Source: CBDCFT01 sp965216365
Lineage (GTDB): Bacteria > Pseudomonadota > Gammaproteobacteria > Arenicellales > CBDCFT01
Length of the DNA: 64,000 nt
Direction: 5' to 3'
Assembly (NCBI GenBank): GCA_965216365.1
Contig: CBDCFT010000049.1
Coordinates: 248,001-312,000 of the forward strand
The position numbers and the translations under genes are program-made. Below are positions 6,797-15,165 of this stretch, piece after piece. The notes below the pieces were generated by a model. That model was not told where the DNA came from. It ran no database searches and worked only from the letters and a program-made list of their open reading frames with translations. The first letter of the stretch is position 1. The number at the start of each line of letters is the position of its first letter.

Positions 6797-8020
6797 CTAT
6801 CTCGGATGAATGAGTTCGTGGGAAGCCCATTCCGACGGCGCTACAACATTATATTGTCCATCCTGAATCTGGCGTAACACCATTGGTTTGGCAATGTTGT
6901 TTCCCGCATCGGAGAACTTGATGCCACCGTAGAATGTAGACATATCCGTCGCGGAAATCGCATCACGTACCGCTTCTGTATCCGTTGTGCCAGCGCGTTC
7001 GAACGCATCCTTCCACACCATGACCGCAGCCGCAGCCTGGGCCGATTGGTAGGGTACGGTAGTGTAGTCAGCATAGGTCTGTTTGAACAAAGCATCGAAC
7101 TCGGCAGCAGTGCCAAACAATTCGTCTTCATAGGTCAGTGTTTCCGCCCATTGGGTTGCGCACAAAATGCCATTCGCACCATCACCGAACTTGCCGACCA
7201 CATCCGCCGCTTCACAATGCGTCAATGCAAACATTGGAATATCGACTTTTAATTCGTTGACCTGACGTACCGCAGTGGCCGCGCCTTTTGAGTGACCGGA
7301 GACAATTAACAAATCGGGTTTGAGTGCTTTCGCTTTAGTCAACGTCGCCGTCATATCGGATAAGTCAGCAGGCAATTTGTCGTCAATAACAACCTGCATG
7401 CCGTGACGCTCGATGTCTTCCAACACACCTGCGCGTACGTCCAATGAAAACGGGTCGTTTTCGAAAGCCATCGCAACTTTGACATCGTTCGGGCTTTTAC
7501 CGTTTTTCTCTGCAACTTCCGCGGCCAGATTCACAGCGCTAGCCAGGTATTGTTCGGATGTCGACAATACGGCGAATAAATATTTATACCCCTGCGTAAA
7601 CAGCGAACGTGAAGCGCCTTCGGCTTCCACCATCGGGATTTTGTATTGTTCCGTTACCGGCGCTGCGGCTTTGGTCGTCGCGGAGCTATAAGGCCCAAGG
7701 ACATATTTGATTTCATCCTGGTTAATCAGACGTTCCAGCAATTGCGCGGTACGTGCTGGTGTGGATTCATCGTCGTAGTAAACGACTTTCAGTTTGTAAC
7801 TGGTGTCGCCAATCTTTACACCACCGGCATCGTTAATCATCTTGACCGCAAGGTCATAACCATTTTTTGCATGGATACCGTTGGTGGCGTATTTACCCGT
7901 GAAGGAAATGGCTGAACCGAGAACAATGGTGTCGCCTTCAACCTTGGCCTGGGCGCCACCCGCGAAGGCAAACAATGCAATAGTGCAAGTCAGTAAAACG
8001 TGTTTCAGGGATTTAAACAT
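6797..8020 (-). CDS. livK: Periplasmic amino acid-binding protein of the Liv-type importer
   Basis: About 407 residues with a signal peptide (MFKSLKHVLL...AGGAQA) and the type I periplasmic binding fold: LGSAISFTGKYA at the start, DDESTPARTAQLLERLI, VLGPYSSATT and a C-terminal GGIKFSDAGN region. It captures the substrate in the periplasm and delivers it to LivHM. The start at 8,018-8,020 is chosen because GAGAGGAA precedes it; an upstream in-frame start would add six residues. It is the first gene of the operon. The substrate may be branched-chain amino acids, an amide or another small polar compound. Confidence 0.9.
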   Translation of the reverse strand: MFKSLKHVLLTCTIALFAFAGGAQAKVEGDTIVLGSAISFTGKYATNGIHAKNGYDLAVKMINDAGGVKIGDTSYKLKVVYYDDESTPARTAQLLERLINQDEIKYVLGPYSSATTKAAAPVTEQYKIPMVEAEGASRSLFTQGYKYLFAVLSTSEQYLASAVNLAAEVAEKNGKSPNDVKVAMAFENDPFSLDVRAGVLEDIERHGMQVVIDDKLPADLSDMTATLTKAKALKPDLLIVSGHSKGAATAVRQVNELKVDIPMFALTHCEAADVVGKFGDGANGILCATQWAETLTYEDELFGTAAEFDALFKQTYADYTTVPYQSAQAAAAVMVWKDAFERAGTTDTEAVRDAISATDMSTFYGGIKFSDAGNNIAKPMVLRQIQDGQYNVVAPSEWASHELIHPR

Positions 8021-8150
8021 AGTACGTTCCTCTCTCAATGTAGTTTAGTTATTAGTTCGGTCTTGTGTTAATACACCGAATTGTGACGCTAGTATAGCCA
8101 AACATTCCGCAGCAATGGAATAAGGCCGAAATCCCTGCATATTTAAAGCT

Positions 8151-8843
8151 TTACTTCACTTCCAGCAACTCGATATCGAACACCAGGGTCTCATTCGGCC
8201 CGATCGCACCACCCGCGCCACGCTCACCGTAACCGAGTTGGGCAGGTATGAACACCTCCCATTTCGCACCTTCTTTCATCAATTGAAGCACTTCGCCCCA
8301 GCCGGGGATGATTCCGCTAAGCGCGAACGTTGCGGGAGTTTCGCGTTTGTAAGAGCTGTCGAATTCAGTGCCGTCTATTAAACGCCCGCTGTAATGCACC
8401 ACAACCGTGGAATCGGCTGTTGGCTGTTTGCCTTCACCCGCGGTAACAACCTTGTATTGCAATCCACTCTCGGTGACCACGATACCGTCCTTTTCTTTGT
8501 TTTCGGCAAGAAACGCCTCGCCCTTGGATTTATTTTCTACGGCAATCGCCTGTTGCGCCGCCACTTGTTCCTCTTGTTTTGCCTGCATAATGGCCTGCAT
8601 CTCCTCGGGAGTTAATTTGGTTTCGCTATTACTCAGCGCATCGCGTACACCTTGAGCAAAGGTTTCAGGATCAACAACAGTATCGTTCTGACCGAATTGT
8701 TGCTGTATTTGAGTGCCAACCTGGAATCCGACCGAGTAACTGAATTTTTGATCGTCCGTGGCTAATTCGCCGTCCTGGGCAAAACCGATACCGGCAAACA
8801 AAGCAAGTGCGCTTCCAAGCGTAAAAGTCGAAATGATTTTCAT
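8151..8843 (-). CDS. FKBP-type peptidyl-prolyl isomerase, periplasmic (FkpA/Mip type)
   Basis: 230 residues from an ATG at 8,841-8,843 with TGAGGA upstream. A signal peptide (MKIISTFTLGSALALFAGIGFAQ) is followed by an N-terminal dimerisation helix domain (about residues 30-120) and an FKBP domain: VVVHYSGRLIDGTEFDSS, GIIPGWGEVLQLM and IPAQLGYGERGAGG. It catalyses cis-trans isomerisation of prolyl bonds and acts as a periplasmic folding helper. It is a single gene with no obvious operon partner. Confidence 0.92.
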   Translation of the reverse strand: MKIISTFTLGSALALFAGIGFAQDGELATDDQKFSYSVGFQVGTQIQQQFGQNDTVVDPETFAQGVRDALSNSETKLTPEEMQAIMQAKQEEQVAAQQAIAVENKSKGEAFLAENKEKDGIVVTESGLQYKVVTAGEGKQPTADSTVVVHYSGRLIDGTEFDSSYKRETPATFALSGIIPGWGEVLQLMKEGAKWEVFIPAQLGYGERGAGGAIGPNETLVFDIELLEVK

Positions 8844-8956
8844 GATATTCCTCAAGGTTGATGCATATCCGCGAGCGGCCATGCTGGCTGTTTTATATTC
8901 GGGAGAGACCCGAACAGCGAATAATGGCAGATTGAGACCGCCACGTCCAAACCTGC

Positions 8957-10081
8957 TTACGCCGAAGCCAGCTTTTCTCCCACCTGGTTCAGGGCCATAT
9001 CCGGCGGCGCAATGCCCTCCACCTCAATGGTGACGTGAGATATTTGCGGACAGCGTTCGCGCAATTGAGTTTCAATCTCATCCACCACTTTTTCCGTGCG
9101 CCACAAAGTCGCCTCGACCGCCGCACGGGCGTTGATATAGGAACGAATGCCTTCATCCTTGCGCTTTTCCTCAGACAGGGTTTCTACCAGTTCCTTCTCC
9201 TGATTCGAGATACGCGCCCGCAAATCCGGAATCATGGCTTCTTCGCGAAGCTCCACCTCAGCGACAATGACTGTGTGATTTTCATCGACAATAATCGAAC
9301 GCAAATCGTGATAACGCTCGACCTCTCGATGCGAATCGGCTATCTCTTTGAATGCCTGTTCCGCTTCCGCATCGCGAATATTGGTCAGAAAACGCATATT
9401 CACCGCACCCAGAAAAAACGCAACCACGCCCAGCATCACAGCAATAACAAGGGAAAATCCAATATCCCAAATAGGGTTACCCGTCAGTCGACTAAGACCG
9501 ATCCCCAGTGCAGCCAGTACCACCCCGGTGACAGCAATGGTGTCTTCCAGCACCACGGCTAACAAAGTGGGATCATCCGCTTCAAACAAATATTTAACCG
9601 GATTGCTTTCGTTGTCGGCACGCATTCGCTTTACGAACTCACGTCCGGCAACGTATAACACGTAAGATTCCAGCACCAGGGCGATAAACAGAACAATCGC
9701 CGACACCCATATCGGATCCATGGTAATGCCAAGTACGGTCACCATGTCTTCATGCCGAATCTCATCGAGTTTGTGATAAGCATGCCAGGCATGGGCGATA
9801 CCCAAACCGGAGCCAATGGAAAACAAACCGATAGCGCTCCACAGGTTCCACAGGTATTTTTTCTGGCCATGCCCGAATGCGTGTCTGGTGTCCGCCGGTT
9901 TACCGCCCTGCTTCAGACCAAACAACAGAAATATCTGGTTCGCCGTGTCCATCATGCTATGCACCGCCTCATTCATCATGGAGGCGGAATGCGTCACCAC
10001 GGCAGCGCCGAATTTCAACACCGTGACACTGCCATTGCCTGCGATGGCATATAAAACCGCTTTTTCTGAACCGTGCGCCAT
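8957..10081 (-). CDS. Cation diffusion facilitator, ZnT9/SLC30A9-like
   Basis: 374 residues from an ATG at 10,079-10,081; longer in-frame starts lack support. It has CDF membrane segments, with the metal-site helix HSMMDTANQ, the HAFGHGQKKY loop, and the LEDTIAVTG and GNPIWDIG motifs that are typical of the SLC30A9 (ZnT9)-like branch rather than ZitB/FieF. The C-terminal cytoplasmic part is longer than usual, with an acidic helical stretch (about residues 255-310). It probably exports a divalent metal ion in exchange for protons; the metal is not known. Confidence 0.85.
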   Translation of the reverse strand: MAHGSEKAVLYAIAGNGSVTVLKFGAAVVTHSASMMNEAVHSMMDTANQIFLLFGLKQGGKPADTRHAFGHGQKKYLWNLWSAIGLFSIGSGLGIAHAWHAYHKLDEIRHEDMVTVLGITMDPIWVSAIVLFIALVLESYVLYVAGREFVKRMRADNESNPVKYLFEADDPTLLAVVLEDTIAVTGVVLAALGIGLSRLTGNPIWDIGFSLVIAVMLGVVAFFLGAVNMRFLTNIRDAEAEQAFKEIADSHREVERYHDLRSIIVDENHTVIVAEVELREEAMIPDLRARISNQEKELVETLSEEKRKDEGIRSYINARAAVEATLWRTEKVVDEIETQLRERCPQISHVTIEVEGIAPPDMALNQVGEKLASA

Positions 10082-10206
10082 GTTTGTAGTCGGATAATAT
10101 GTTGTGTGATTTAAACGATAATTATGCCTGCAGCCGCGCGAGTTTGCCCGTATCGCCGATGAATCCGTTAAAATACCGCCCAACCTGACAGGATCAAAAA
10201 TAATTG

Positions 10207-11418
10207 ATGATTGAACGGCAAAATCTAAAACAGCTTGCTTTTATGTGTTCGCTTCCCACGCAGCGTAAACTATGTCGGCTACTCATTGCGAGAATCAGTG
10301 GCGTATTTCTCGCCGTCTGGGCAACATCTGCTGCGGCATTTGGTCTATTAACCGGTGGTGATTTCGAGTCCGGCACACTATTTGGTTGGGCCGGCGGCGG
10401 CGAGAATGGCGGTGTCGCCTTCGTTGCCGCAAACGGTACGTGTTTTTCCTCGGGGGATACGACAGGCATACGCCTGCCCGGAAATTTCTCCGCCGCTATT
10501 CGCTCCAATGCCGAAGGCGATACGGATTCCGTCGGCACCTTAACCTCGGCGCCGTTTAGCGCGGGTGACGGTATCGCGTTTCTGGCTCTGACCGAATCCG
10601 CCGACGGCAAACGTTCTTCGCGTCCGAACCGGGTTGAAGTCAGCATCCTGAGCGAAAGCGGGTCCGAATTGCGCACGATTCCCTTTTTCACCAGCGTCAT
10701 TGCCCTGGCAAACGGCTGCCCCACTGAACCACGCAACGGAACATTCAGTTCACACTTTGTCGATACCCGGCAGTTTCTGGGTCAAACCATTCGCATACAG
10801 ATTCGCGCCAGTACGCGCCAGCGTGGCCGCGGTAATTTTACCTTGATTGACCGTGTCGTATTGTTTGAAGAAGGCGAAGCACCGATTTTCACCGGCCGAC
10901 CCATCGCGGTGGCCGGCACATCGCTGACCAGCAACGGCACGTTTCGTTACGATGCCAGTCTGTCCGTTTCTCCGGTTGGACGCGAACTAACTTATCTGTG
11001 GTTTGTCGACGGCGTGGACGCACCATTGAAAGGCCAACAGGTTTGCGTGGAAAACCTGGAACCCGGAACCGAAACATCGGTGACCCTGGTTGTCAGCGAT
11101 GGTTTTAATGCGGAGTCGGATACCATGTTGGTGGCCTTCCCGCAATCGGACGTTGAAGGTATTGTCGTCGATAACGACGACTTCAATCGCGGTGAAGAAG
11201 ACGCCGAGCTGAATACCGGTCGTGAATTATTCGACCCGGAATGTTTTGCTGAACAGGAAGGACTTTTATTTCCCGATGACGACGATGAAAACGGCGATAA
11301 CAACGGCGATGGGGATAACGGATCGGATAATGGTACCAATGATGGGGAAGACGGTGAAAACGGAACCTCGGCGGAAACCGACCCTATTCCTGAGCCTATC
11401 GTCCAACCAGTCTCTTAA
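10207..11418 (+). CDS. Secreted PKD-like domain protein with acidic Asp/Asn/Gly tail
   Basis: 403 residues. An N-terminal signal segment (RLLIARISGVFLAVWATSAAAFG) is followed by a beta-rich lectin-like region starting GGDFESGTLFGW (residues 50-230), then a PKD/Ig-like domain (RPIAVAG... YLWFVDG... VTLVVSDG) and a low-complexity tail rich in Asp, Asn and Gly, likely calcium-binding. I do not recognise a specific family. It is probably exported to the cell surface or medium. Start codons at 10,204 (TTG), 10,207 and 10,243 are all possible. It is divergent from the CDF transporter. Confidence 0.75.
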   Translation: MIERQNLKQLAFMCSLPTQRKLCRLLIARISGVFLAVWATSAAAFGLLTGGDFESGTLFGWAGGGENGGVAFVAANGTCFSSGDTTGIRLPGNFSAAIRSNAEGDTDSVGTLTSAPFSAGDGIAFLALTESADGKRSSRPNRVEVSILSESGSELRTIPFFTSVIALANGCPTEPRNGTFSSHFVDTRQFLGQTIRIQIRASTRQRGRGNFTLIDRVVLFEEGEAPIFTGRPIAVAGTSLTSNGTFRYDASLSVSPVGRELTYLWFVDGVDAPLKGQQVCVENLEPGTETSVTLVVSDGFNAESDTMLVAFPQSDVEGIVVDNDDFNRGEEDAELNTGRELFDPECFAEQEGLLFPDDDDENGDNNGDGDNGSDNGTNDGEDGENGTSAETDPIPEPIVQPVS

Positions 11419-11440
11419 AAGTCACTAAAAGTTCGAGCAT

Positions 11441-12238
11441 TTGTTGGAAAACCTCGAACCCATTATTCGGCTTGGCAGTTTTATCGGGATTTTTTTGATC
11501 ATGGCGCTGTGGGAGGTATTTGCCCCACGTCGCTCACGCTCCCAGACCCGTTTACAACGCTGGCCCGGCAATTTAGGCATTGTCGTAATTGATACCTTGT
11601 TGGTTCGGATTCTGTTTCCGGCAGCCGCGTTGGGTGTGGCCGCATATGCAACGACCCAACACTGGGGATTATTCAATATTATCCAGTCACCCCGGCTGAT
11701 AACCATCGCAGCCTGTGTATTGATTCTTGATTTGGCAATTTATTTTCAACACCGTTTGTTTCACGCCATACCGCTTTTCTGGCGATTACATCGCATGCAT
11801 CATGCGGACCTGGATATCGATGTCACTACCGGCGCGCGCTTTCACCCCATCGAAATCATTTTATCCATGCTGATCAAATTCGGTGTCATTGTCACCATCG
11901 GAGCGCCCGTCGTGGCGGTAGTGATTTTTGAAATACTACTCAATGCGACGTCCACGTTTAATCACAGTAACGCGTACATCACACCCCAGGTTGACCGCGT
12001 CTTACGCTGGTTGGTCGTTACACCGGACATGCACCGGGTACATCATTCCATTGTTGCCGCCGAGACCAACAGCAATTTTGGCTTTAATATCCCGTGGTGG
12101 GACCGGCTGTTCGGTACCTACCGGGATCAACCGCAGGCCGGCCATGACGGTATGACTATCGGCCTTGAAGTATTTCGTGATGCAAACGAGTTAAGACTTG
12201 ATAAAATGTTGTTACAACCATTTCGCGAGGCCACCTGA
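11441..12238 (+). CDS. Sterol desaturase/fatty acid hydroxylase superfamily membrane enzyme
   Basis: 265 residues with four hydrophobic segments and the three histidine clusters of the di-iron hydroxylase family: HRLFH, HRMHH and HRVHH, plus HSNAY. Enzymes of this superfamily hydroxylate or desaturate lipids or sterol-like substrates using a di-iron centre and O2. The substrate is unknown. The start is a TTG at 11,441; the N-terminal LENLEPIIRLGSF fits relatives. It lies only 22 bases after the PKD protein gene and directly before the Trm112-like gene. Confidence 0.88.
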   Translation: MLENLEPIIRLGSFIGIFLIMALWEVFAPRRSRSQTRLQRWPGNLGIVVIDTLLVRILFPAAALGVAAYATTQHWGLFNIIQSPRLITIAACVLILDLAIYFQHRLFHAIPLFWRLHRMHHADLDIDVTTGARFHPIEIILSMLIKFGVIVTIGAPVVAVVIFEILLNATSTFNHSNAYITPQVDRVLRWLVVTPDMHRVHHSIVAAETNSNFGFNIPWWDRLFGTYRDQPQAGHDGMTIGLEVFRDANELRLDKMLLQPFREAT

Positions 12239-12274
12239 ACAGCCCGTATTTGTAAAAATGTTGGAGAAAAGTTT

Positions 12275-12541
12275 ATGCCTGTAGATCGAAAATTGCTGGA
12301 AATTCTGCGCTGCCCTGTAACCAAACAACCGGTATCGCCACTCAGTACGGAAAAACTGGCAGCCTTGAATAAGGCTATTGAAACGGAGGAAGTACAATAC
12401 CAGGACGGCTCCAAAATCGATACGCCGGTCGAAGAAGCCTTGATTACGGATAACGGCCGGACAATTTACCGTGTCGATGAAGATATCCCGATCATGCTGG
12501 AAGACCAAAGCATTCCGACAGAACAACTGCAGAATTTTTAA
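12275..12541 (+). CDS. Trm112-like (YcaR/UPF0434) small protein
   Basis: 88 residues with the family start LLEILRCPVTKQP and the C-terminal NGRTIYRVDEDIPIML. In bacteria, Trm112-like proteins are small folding or partner proteins for methyltransferases and are often near lipid A genes; the role here is not proven. This copy has an insert of about 25 residues between the two halves and only one cysteine, so the zinc site is not conserved. The ribosome site GGAGAAAAG precedes the ATG. Confidence 0.88.
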   Translation: MPVDRKLLEILRCPVTKQPVSPLSTEKLAALNKAIETEEVQYQDGSKIDTPVEEALITDNGRTIYRVDEDIPIMLEDQSIPTEQLQNF

Positions 12542-12611
12542 ACGCTGAACAAACGCATGTGTGTTTCAGTGCCACAACATAAGGCGGCATAAAGCGCCGC
12601 ATCAGACATTG

Positions 12612-13706
12612 TCAGGACGCTGCTTTATGGGCGCGCTGTCGTCGCTGTCTCACGGCATCCGCCAGAGTATCAATTAACGGCGTTGTATCTTCCCAGCCCA
12701 GGCAGGCATCGGTAATACTCTGGCCATAAGTCAGTGTTCCTCCCGGCACGACATCCTGTCGTCCTTCCGTCAGGTGACTTTCGATCATCGCGCCAAAAAT
12801 ACGTTCGTCACCGTTTGCAATCTGTGCAGCCACATTCTCGCCCACTTCAATTTGTTTGCGCGGGTTCTTACGGCTATTGGCATGGCTGAAGTCGATCATA
12901 ACGATATTGGCCAGTTTTGCTGCAGCCAGTAACTCGCTCGCCTGGTTAACGCTGGCGGCATCGTAGTTAGGCTCCTTGCCGCCACGTAAAATTATGTGCG
13001 TGTCCGGATTTCCCGCCGTGGAAAAAATTGCCGATTCGCCATTTTTAGCGAAGGAAAGAAAATGGTGCGCACACATGGCCGCGCCGATTGCGTCCACGGC
13101 GATTTTCAGGTTGCCGTTGGTGCCGTTTTTGAATCCGACCGGACAGGACAAACCCGAAGCTACTTCCCGGTGTACCTGGCTTTCCGTGGTACGTGCGCCA
13201 ATCGCGCCCCAGCTAATCAGGTCGGTGACATACTGCGGTGTAATAATATCCAGATACTCCGTACCTGCTGGAACACCGAGATGATTGAGTTCCAGTAAAA
13301 GCTCACGAGCCATCCGTAAGCCTTTGTTAATATGAAAACTTTCATCCAGATCAGGGTCATTGATCAAGCCTTTCCAACCGACCGTTGTGCGCGGTTTTTC
13401 AAAGTACACGCGCATCACCAGCAACAAATCATCACGATACAAGTCACGTAACGGCGCAAGACGCTGAGCGTACTCCAACGCTGCTTTGGGATCATGGATA
13501 GAACAAGGACCGGCCACCACCAGGAGGCGATCATCCATGCCGTTCATGATTTTATGAATCGACTGCCGCGTCTCAATCACCGTGCGCTCGGCTTGATCGG
13601 TTATGGGAAACTCGGTCATGATCTCCCCTGGCGTCGCCACCGACTTAATGGCTGCGATTCGCACATCGTCAGTGCGAGTCAGTTTCGTGTTTTTATCCTG
13701 CTTCAT
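12612..13706 (-). CDS. aroG: 3-deoxy-7-phosphoheptulonate (DAHP) synthase, class I
   Basis: 364 residues, the length of AroF/G/H enzymes. Motifs include GPCSIHDP, the substrate-binding FEKPRTTVGWKG, GARTTESQ and the metal ligand in DFSHANS. It condenses phosphoenolpyruvate and erythrose 4-phosphate in the first step of aromatic amino acid synthesis. Which amino acid inhibits it cannot be told from sequence alone, so the symbol is by family. It stands alone, convergent with the Trm112-like gene. Confidence 0.93.
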   Translation of the reverse strand: MKQDKNTKLTRTDDVRIAAIKSVATPGEIMTEFPITDQAERTVIETRQSIHKIMNGMDDRLLVVAGPCSIHDPKAALEYAQRLAPLRDLYRDDLLLVMRVYFEKPRTTVGWKGLINDPDLDESFHINKGLRMARELLLELNHLGVPAGTEYLDIITPQYVTDLISWGAIGARTTESQVHREVASGLSCPVGFKNGTNGNLKIAVDAIGAAMCAHHFLSFAKNGESAIFSTAGNPDTHIILRGGKEPNYDAASVNQASELLAAAKLANIVMIDFSHANSRKNPRKQIEVGENVAAQIANGDERIFGAMIESHLTEGRQDVVPGGTLTYGQSITDACLGWEDTTPLIDTLADAVRQRRQRAHKAAS

Positions 13707-13801
13707 TACTGATCTGAAAAACTAATGTTAAAAATATTTTCCCTTTTTATTTTACGCAGTTCTAAAGGGATTTGTAAGTCACCTATGAGAATTGCACTCC
13801 T

Positions 13802-14623
13802 GTGAACACCGTGGCCTGGATGATCGGAATCGCTGTCGTTGTATTTTTGCTATTCACGGCATTCGCTTATTTCAATCAAGCCGGAATGGTCTACTACCCC
13901 TACGCCACCATTGAGACCAACCCTGCTCAACACGGCATGGATTACGAGAATGTCTATCTTTCGGCGCGAGATGGCACCCGTATTCACGGCTGGTGGGTAC
14001 CGCGCAAGAACGCACGTGGCACCGTTTTGTTCTTTCACGGCAATGCCGGCAATATTTCACATCGGATTGCATCGATAAGCTTGTTCCATCAGCTCGAGCA
14101 AAACGTGTTCATTATTGACTATCACGGTTTCGGCCTTAGCCAAGGTTCACCTTCGGAAAAAGCGACTTATGCAGATGCGGAAGCGGCCTGGCAATACCTG
14201 ATAACGCAGCAGAGAATCCAGGCGTCGTCTATTGTCTTTTTCGGTCGCTCACTCGGTGGTGGTGTCGCTGCGTGGCTGGCGGCTCGATATCCGCCCGCCG
14301 GTTTAATCCTGGAATCCACGTTTACTGACTTACCGGAACTGGGTGCCTACCACTACCCGCTCCTGCCTGTGCGGCTGTTATCGCGATTTCGATACAACAA
14401 CTTAAAACAGCTCGAATCGATTAACATACCCATTCTGATTGCCCACAGCCCGGACGATCGCGTCGTGCCCTACGAGCACGGTCAGCGGTTGTTTGAAGCG
14501 GCCAGGCAACCAAAAACATTTCTTGAAATGACAGGTGGTCACAATAACGGATTTATCGTGACCGGGGAGAAATACGAAAATACACTGCAAATATTTTTAA
14601 ACTCCACACAAAAACAATCCTGA
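13802..14623 (+). CDS. Membrane-anchored alpha/beta hydrolase (BEM46-like)
   Basis: 273 residues starting at GTG. An N-terminal membrane anchor (residues 5-25) is followed by an alpha/beta hydrolase fold with HGNAGN oxyanion loop, nucleophile Ser in GRSLGGG, acid Asp in HSPDDRVVP and His in GGHNNGF. This is the BEM46/YfhR-like serine hydrolase pattern; substrates for the family are poorly known. It is followed after one base by the HExxH protein gene, suggesting an operon. Confidence 0.9.
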   Translation: MNTVAWMIGIAVVVFLLFTAFAYFNQAGMVYYPYATIETNPAQHGMDYENVYLSARDGTRIHGWWVPRKNARGTVLFFHGNAGNISHRIASISLFHQLEQNVFIIDYHGFGLSQGSPSEKATYADAEAAWQYLITQQRIQASSIVFFGRSLGGGVAAWLAARYPPAGLILESTFTDLPELGAYHYPLLPVRLLSRFRYNNLKQLESINIPILIAHSPDDRVVPYEHGQRLFEAARQPKTFLEMTGGHNNGFIVTGEKYENTLQIFLNSTQKQS

Positions 14624-14624
14624 C

Positions 14625-15152
14625 TTGGTTTACGCCTACTACCACAAACTGAATCGCACCCAGCAGCGAATATATGCGCAAAGCGACTCAATCGAGTTCA
14701 TACCGGTCGCCGTGCCCGCTCAGTATCATGACGATTTGTGGCAAATACACAAGGCTTTGGAAAGTGACAGCCGGGCCGAGGTAGAGCGCTCATGTAACAC
14801 GCTTGCAAAACGCTTAACCGAATCCCTGACAACAGCGGCGGTAAAGATAAAAGTGAAAGCCAAACGACCGAGTAGCCACTACGGCGAATTACACGGCCTC
14901 TATGAACCCGCTGAAGAAGGTTACACGGCGACCATCACGCTTTGGATGCGCACCGCGCAACGCAAACAAGTGGTGGCGGTACGCACTTTTCTACGCACAC
15001 TGCTGCATGAGCTTTGTCACCACCTCGATTACGAATTTCTCAAACTAGCCGACTCGTTTCACACCGAAGGATTCTATAAACGCGAAAGCAGTTTGTTTCA
15101 GCAACTGACACGCGATATTGACCTGCCGTCGCGGCGCAAAAAATCAGATTAG
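14625..15152 (+). CDS. HExxH zinc-metalloprotease-like protein, unknown function
   Basis: 175 residues starting at TTG one base after the hydrolase stop. The motif HELCHHLDYE near residues 126-135 is a gluzincin-type HExxH metal site; the mostly basic, soluble remainder shows no signal peptide. The arrangement resembles small SprT-like/minimal metalloproteases, but I cannot place it in a named family. Tight coupling to the upstream hydrolase suggests a shared role. Confidence 0.75.
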   Translation: MVYAYYHKLNRTQQRIYAQSDSIEFIPVAVPAQYHDDLWQIHKALESDSRAEVERSCNTLAKRLTESLTTAAVKIKVKAKRPSSHYGELHGLYEPAEEGYTATITLWMRTAQRKQVVAVRTFLRTLLHELCHHLDYEFLKLADSFHTEGFYKRESSLFQQLTRDIDLPSRRKKSD

Positions 15153-15165
15153 ACCTGGCTATAGA

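Noticed and set aside
10194..10736. Minus-strand frame of 180 codons
   Set aside because: It is antisense to the start of the PKD-protein gene, which has a signal peptide and domain structure.
12584..12600. GCGGC/GCCGC stem between the Trm112-like and DAHP synthase genes as a terminator
   Set aside because: Only five base pairs, with no U tract on either strand; too weak to call.
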